A DNA stretch of 8,054 bases from Candidatus Acetothermia bacterium (GTDB taxonomy: Bacteria > Bipolaricaulota > Bipolaricaulia > RBG-16-55-9 > DRXL01): assembly GCA_028275205.1 (NCBI GenBank), contig JAPWVB010000055.1:1-8054 (forward strand), given 5' to 3'. The notes below the pieces were generated by a model. That model had not been told where the DNA came from and ran no database searches. It was given only the letters and a program-made list of their open reading frames with translations. Position 1 is the first letter of the stretch. The number at the start of each line of letters is the position of its first letter. Positions 6,717 through 8,054 of the stretch are shown one piece after another. The position numbers and the translations under genes are program-made.

Positions 6717-6745
6717 AGTATAGTTTGGGAGGAAGAGCTGGGCAA
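6717..6745 (-). promoter_or_regulatory. Sigma70-like promoter of the CPBP gene
   Basis: On the minus strand a -35 TTGCCC (6745-6740, 4 of 6) and a -10 TATACT (6722-6717, 5 of 6) are separated by exactly 17 bp. Transcription would start near 6710, giving a leader of about 13 nt that contains the GGGTGAG site. An inverted repeat TCCCA/TGGGA (6711-6715 and 6726-6730) straddles the -10 and could be an operator, though it is short. Confidence 0.6.
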
Positions 6746-6837
6746 GATTGCGAAGGCGCACTTCTTCACTTTTACTTTAGGAATCGAGAAATCCGAGCAA
6801 CGCCGCCTTGGTGAAGGCCCTCGAGAGGGCTTCGGAC

Positions 6838-6867
6838 TTGACTTTTGTGCCACCTTTGATCTACAAT
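6838..6867 (+). promoter_or_regulatory. Sigma70-like promoter of the HU gene
   Basis: TTGACT (6838-6843, 5 of 6) and TACAAT (6862-6867, 5 of 6) are separated by 18 bp, the best promoter in the window. The predicted start near 6875 gives a leader of about 30 nt. A small inverted repeat GCCCT/AGGGC (6817-6821 and 6826-6830) lies just upstream of the -35. The rest of the 6698-6905 gap holds no gene that I can see. Confidence 0.7.
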
Positions 6868-6891
6868 ACAGCTACCATACTAGCAACCACC

Positions 6892-6899
6892 AAAGGGGG
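6892..6899 (+). promoter_or_regulatory. Ribosome binding site of the HU gene
   Basis: AAAGGGGG lies 6 nt before ATG 6906 and supports that start. It is of the same G-rich type as the purE site. Confidence 0.7.
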
Positions 6900-6905
6900 T
6901 TCGAC

Positions 6906-7229
6906 ATGAACAAAGCAGAGCTCATCGAGACCGTTGCCCAGAGGACGGGCATGCCCAAGCGCACCGCGCGCGAGGCCGTCAACACGATCTTCAGCGCGAT
7001 CTCTAAATCGCTTGCCGACGGCCAGACCGTGCGCATCACCGGGTTTGGCAGCTTCGCGGCCCGACCGCGCCGCAGCAGCAGCCGCATCAACCCGCAGACC
7101 GGCCAGCGGCTGCTGGTGCCCAGCAAGGTCGTCCCGGCCTTCCGCGCCGGCCGCGAACTCAAAGAGATGGTGCGCAAGCGCCTGAAAGTCGTCGAAGCCG
7201 GCGACAAGCTCACCGTCAAGAAGGCGTAA
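6906..7229 (+). CDS. HU-family DNA-binding protein with C-terminal extension
   Basis: A small nucleoid protein that bends DNA non-specifically as a dimer. The N-terminal helices (MNKAELIETVAQRTGMPKRT onward) are followed by the family core TVRITGFGSFAARPR (41-55) and the beta-arm with INPQTGQ. Pro63 lies at the arm tip, the same position as the DNA-intercalating proline of classical HU. The arm is rich in Arg and Ser (RRSSSR, 55-60). Classical HU is about 90 residues; here the body ends near residue 89 and a basic tail RKRLKVVEAGDKLTVKKA (90-107) follows. IHF is unlikely because the protein stands alone and has the HU-like arm. It has its own promoter and a palindromic element after the stop. 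Proximity to a ParA pair may be coincidental, although HU does affect DNA compaction and segregation. Confidence 0.94.
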   Translation: MNKAELIETVAQRTGMPKRTAREAVNTIFSAISKSLADGQTVRITGFGSFAARPRRSSSRINPQTGQRLLVPSKVVPAFRAGRELKEMVRKRLKVVEAGDKLTVKKA

Positions 7230-7234
7230 CCCAA

Positions 7235-7277
7235 CCCTACGTAGGGGCAGGGGGCACCCCTGCCCCTACTTTAGGGG
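7235..7277. repeat. Cluster of three overlapping G/C-rich palindromes, possible terminator of HU
   Basis: The core is a perfect 13-bp inverted repeat: GTAGGGGCAGGGG (7241-7253), loop GCA, and CCCCTGCCCCTAC (7257-7269). On the left it overlaps a 12-bp palindrome CCCTACGTAGGG (7235-7246). On the right it overlaps a hairpin CCCCTA-CTT-TAGGGG (7263-7277). For HU transcription the core hairpin could terminate, but only TTT follows, so it would be a weak intrinsic terminator. The right part overlaps the last codons and the stop of the convergent ribbon-helix-helix gene. It resembles the repeated extragenic palindromes with GTAGGGGC...GCCCCTAC ends found in many environmental genomes; that is from memory and untested here. 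Confidence 0.65.
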
Positions 7278-7553
7278 TCGTCCACCCTTCAGCTCTGTCT
7301 TGCGTGGCGGGAAGGGCTCGCCGCGTTCGCGTTCTAATCGCTCGACCGCGGCAGTGAGTGCCTCCTCCGCGAGTCCAGCAAGCGTTAGCCCTGGCGTCCA
7401 GTAGACGGCATTCTTGACGCGCTCGATCAGCTCAACGGGCAGATGGACCGTCAAACGCTCTTTGATGACTTTTTTCGTGGGCGCACCCTCTGACGGACGA
7501 GCCGGGATGACTGCATCGAGCGGGTTTGTCCCAATGGTGCGACGCTTGGCCAT
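7266..7553 (-). CDS. Ribbon-helix-helix-like DNA-binding partner of ParA
   Basis: A 95-residue basic protein. The core reads KERLTVHLPVELIERVKNAV, a strand plus helix typical of ribbon-helix-helix (MetJ/Arc) proteins. WTPGLTLAGLAEEALTAAVERLERERG then gives the second helix and its charged extension. The C-terminal PFPPRKTELKGGRPLK is basic and probably flexible. The N-terminal tail KRRTIGTNPLDAVIP (from residue 3) resembles the ParB N-terminal box of the type KRGLGRGLDALIP, which activates the ParA ATPase. It begins 2 bp after the parA stop, behind a purine-rich ribosome site (GGGAGG, 7567-7562), so the pair is one operon. The frame stays open upstream to 7955, but that part is a shadow of parA. 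Likely role: DNA-site-binding adaptor for ParA, comparable to ParG or the Omega protein of plasmids, in chromosome or plasmid segregation. The family fit is by eye. Confidence 0.75.
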   Translation of the reverse strand: MAKRRTIGTNPLDAVIPARPSEGAPTKKVIKERLTVHLPVELIERVKNAVYWTPGLTLAGLAEEALTAAVERLERERGEPFPPRKTELKGGRPLK

Positions 7554-7555
7554 GC

Positions 7556-8054
7556 CTACTCCCTCCCTCTCTCCTGACGGATGATCTCTCGGGCTAGGGC
7601 TCGATAATCTGCCGCGCCATAGCTGCGCGGATCGTACTGCGTGATGGGCTTCCCAAACGAGGGGCACTCCGCCAGACGGACGTTTTCCCGAATGACAGTA
7701 TTGTAGACAAGGTTCCCGAAACGGCCCTGCAACTGCTCGACGACCTCTTGCGCGTGCCGAGTCCGCCCGTCCACGCGACACGCTAAGATCCCGGAGATCT
7801 CTAAGTCGGGGTTGAGGCGCTCCTTGACGACCGCCACGGTCTGAAGGAGCTGCGCCAAGCCCTCTAGAGCGAGCACGTGCGCCTCCACGGGCACGAGGAC
7901 CTCCCTCACGGCCACCAGGGCGTTGATCGTCAGAATCCCCAGCGCCGGAGGACAATCTATCAGAAGATAGTCCCAGCGATCGTGAGGGAGACTTTGCAAT
8001 TGTCGCCGCAGGATCGTCTCCGCACCGACTTCTCGTGCGAGGGCCTTTTCGACC
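7556..8054 (-). CDS. parA: ParA/Soj-family segregation ATPase, N-terminus cut by window edge
   Basis: The C-terminal 165 or so residues of a ParA-type, Walker deviant ATPase. The frame is open through 8053 (VEKALAREVGAETILRRQ precedes the first in-frame TTG at 7999), so the gene continues beyond the window. The nucleotide-binding P-loop (KGGxGKT) would lie outside. Visible family features are DYLLIDCPPALGILTINAL (Walker B/switch region with DCPP), then VLVPVEAHVLALEGLAQLLQTV, which fits ParA V-x-P-x-E followed by the EGL/QLL helix. NTVIRENVRLAECPSFGKPITQYDPRSYGAADYRALAREII follows at the C-terminus, with the RENVRLAExPSFGKPI block very typical of Soj/ParA. It moves DNA cargo by ATP-dependent dimerisation on nucleoid DNA. 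Its operon partner is a ribbon-helix-helix protein rather than ParB, unlike standard chromosomal parAB. Confidence 0.93.
   Translation of the reverse strand, partial: VEKALAREVGAETILRRQLQSLPHDRWDYLLIDCPPALGILTINALVAVREVLVPVEAHVLALEGLAQLLQTVAVVKERLNPDLEISGILACRVDGRTRHAQEVVEQLQGRFGNLVYNTVIRENVRLAECPSFGKPITQYDPRSYGAADYRALAREIIRQERGRE

Noticed and set aside
6817..6830. Terminator or attenuator hairpin upstream of HU
   Set aside because: The GCCCT/AGGGC stem is only 5 bp, has no T-tract and lies upstream of the -35, so it would not be in the HU transcript.
7554..7955. Long upstream extension of the RHH gene frame
   Set aside because: It overlaps parA in another frame and consists of Arg/Gly-rich low-complexity sequence. 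The real start is at 7553.
1..8054. CRISPR arrays, tRNA or rRNA genes, transposases
   Set aside because: I saw no regularly spaced direct repeats, no cloverleaf or rRNA-like stretches, and no transposase motifs.

Overview
The window is GC-rich, densely packed bacterial DNA with ten protein genes and no RNA genes, CRISPR or insertion sequences that I can see. The genes have Shine-Dalgarno sites, sigma70-like promoters and ATG starts, and every intergenic gap but one is tiny. I cannot name the species. The short gaps and compact enzymes would suit a small-genome or thermophilic environmental lineage, but that is only a guess.

Layout, left to right. Bases 1-906 (+) hold the 3' part of a gene for an unrecognised exported protein with a proline-rich linker. 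It is followed directly by a PaaI-like hot-dog thioesterase (918-1388, +). Running the other way is a four-gene operon (5375 to 1395, -): NADPH-dependent FMN reductase, 2-methylcitrate synthase (prpC), 2-methylcitrate dehydratase (prpD) and 2-methylisocitrate lyase (prpB). Its genes are 6 bp apart, overlapping by 4 bp, and 10 bp apart, with stop codons inside the next gene's ribosome site or overlapping its start. The three prp genes cover the methylcitrate cycle (propionyl-CoA plus oxaloacetate to pyruvate plus succinate) except the aconitase step, and their order matches Bacillus subtilis mmgD-mmgE-mmgF(yqiQ).

Divergent from this operon is purE (5406-5894, +), sharing a 30-bp intergenic region with a palindromic -10 element. 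purE meets a CPBP-family membrane protease gene (6697 to 5891, -) tail to tail, with both stop codons inside one TTAA. The only sizeable gap (6698-6905) carries divergent promoters for the CPBP gene and for an HU-family DNA-binding protein with a C-terminal extension (6906-7229, +).

After HU comes a cluster of overlapping G/C-rich palindromes (7235-7277). Then, on the minus strand, lies a segregation-type pair: a ParA ATPase running off the right edge and, 2 bp after its stop, a 95-residue ribbon-helix-helix-like protein. The N-terminus of the small protein resembles the ParA-activating peptide of ParB. This pair and the propionate operon with its flavin reductase are the most interesting parts of the window.
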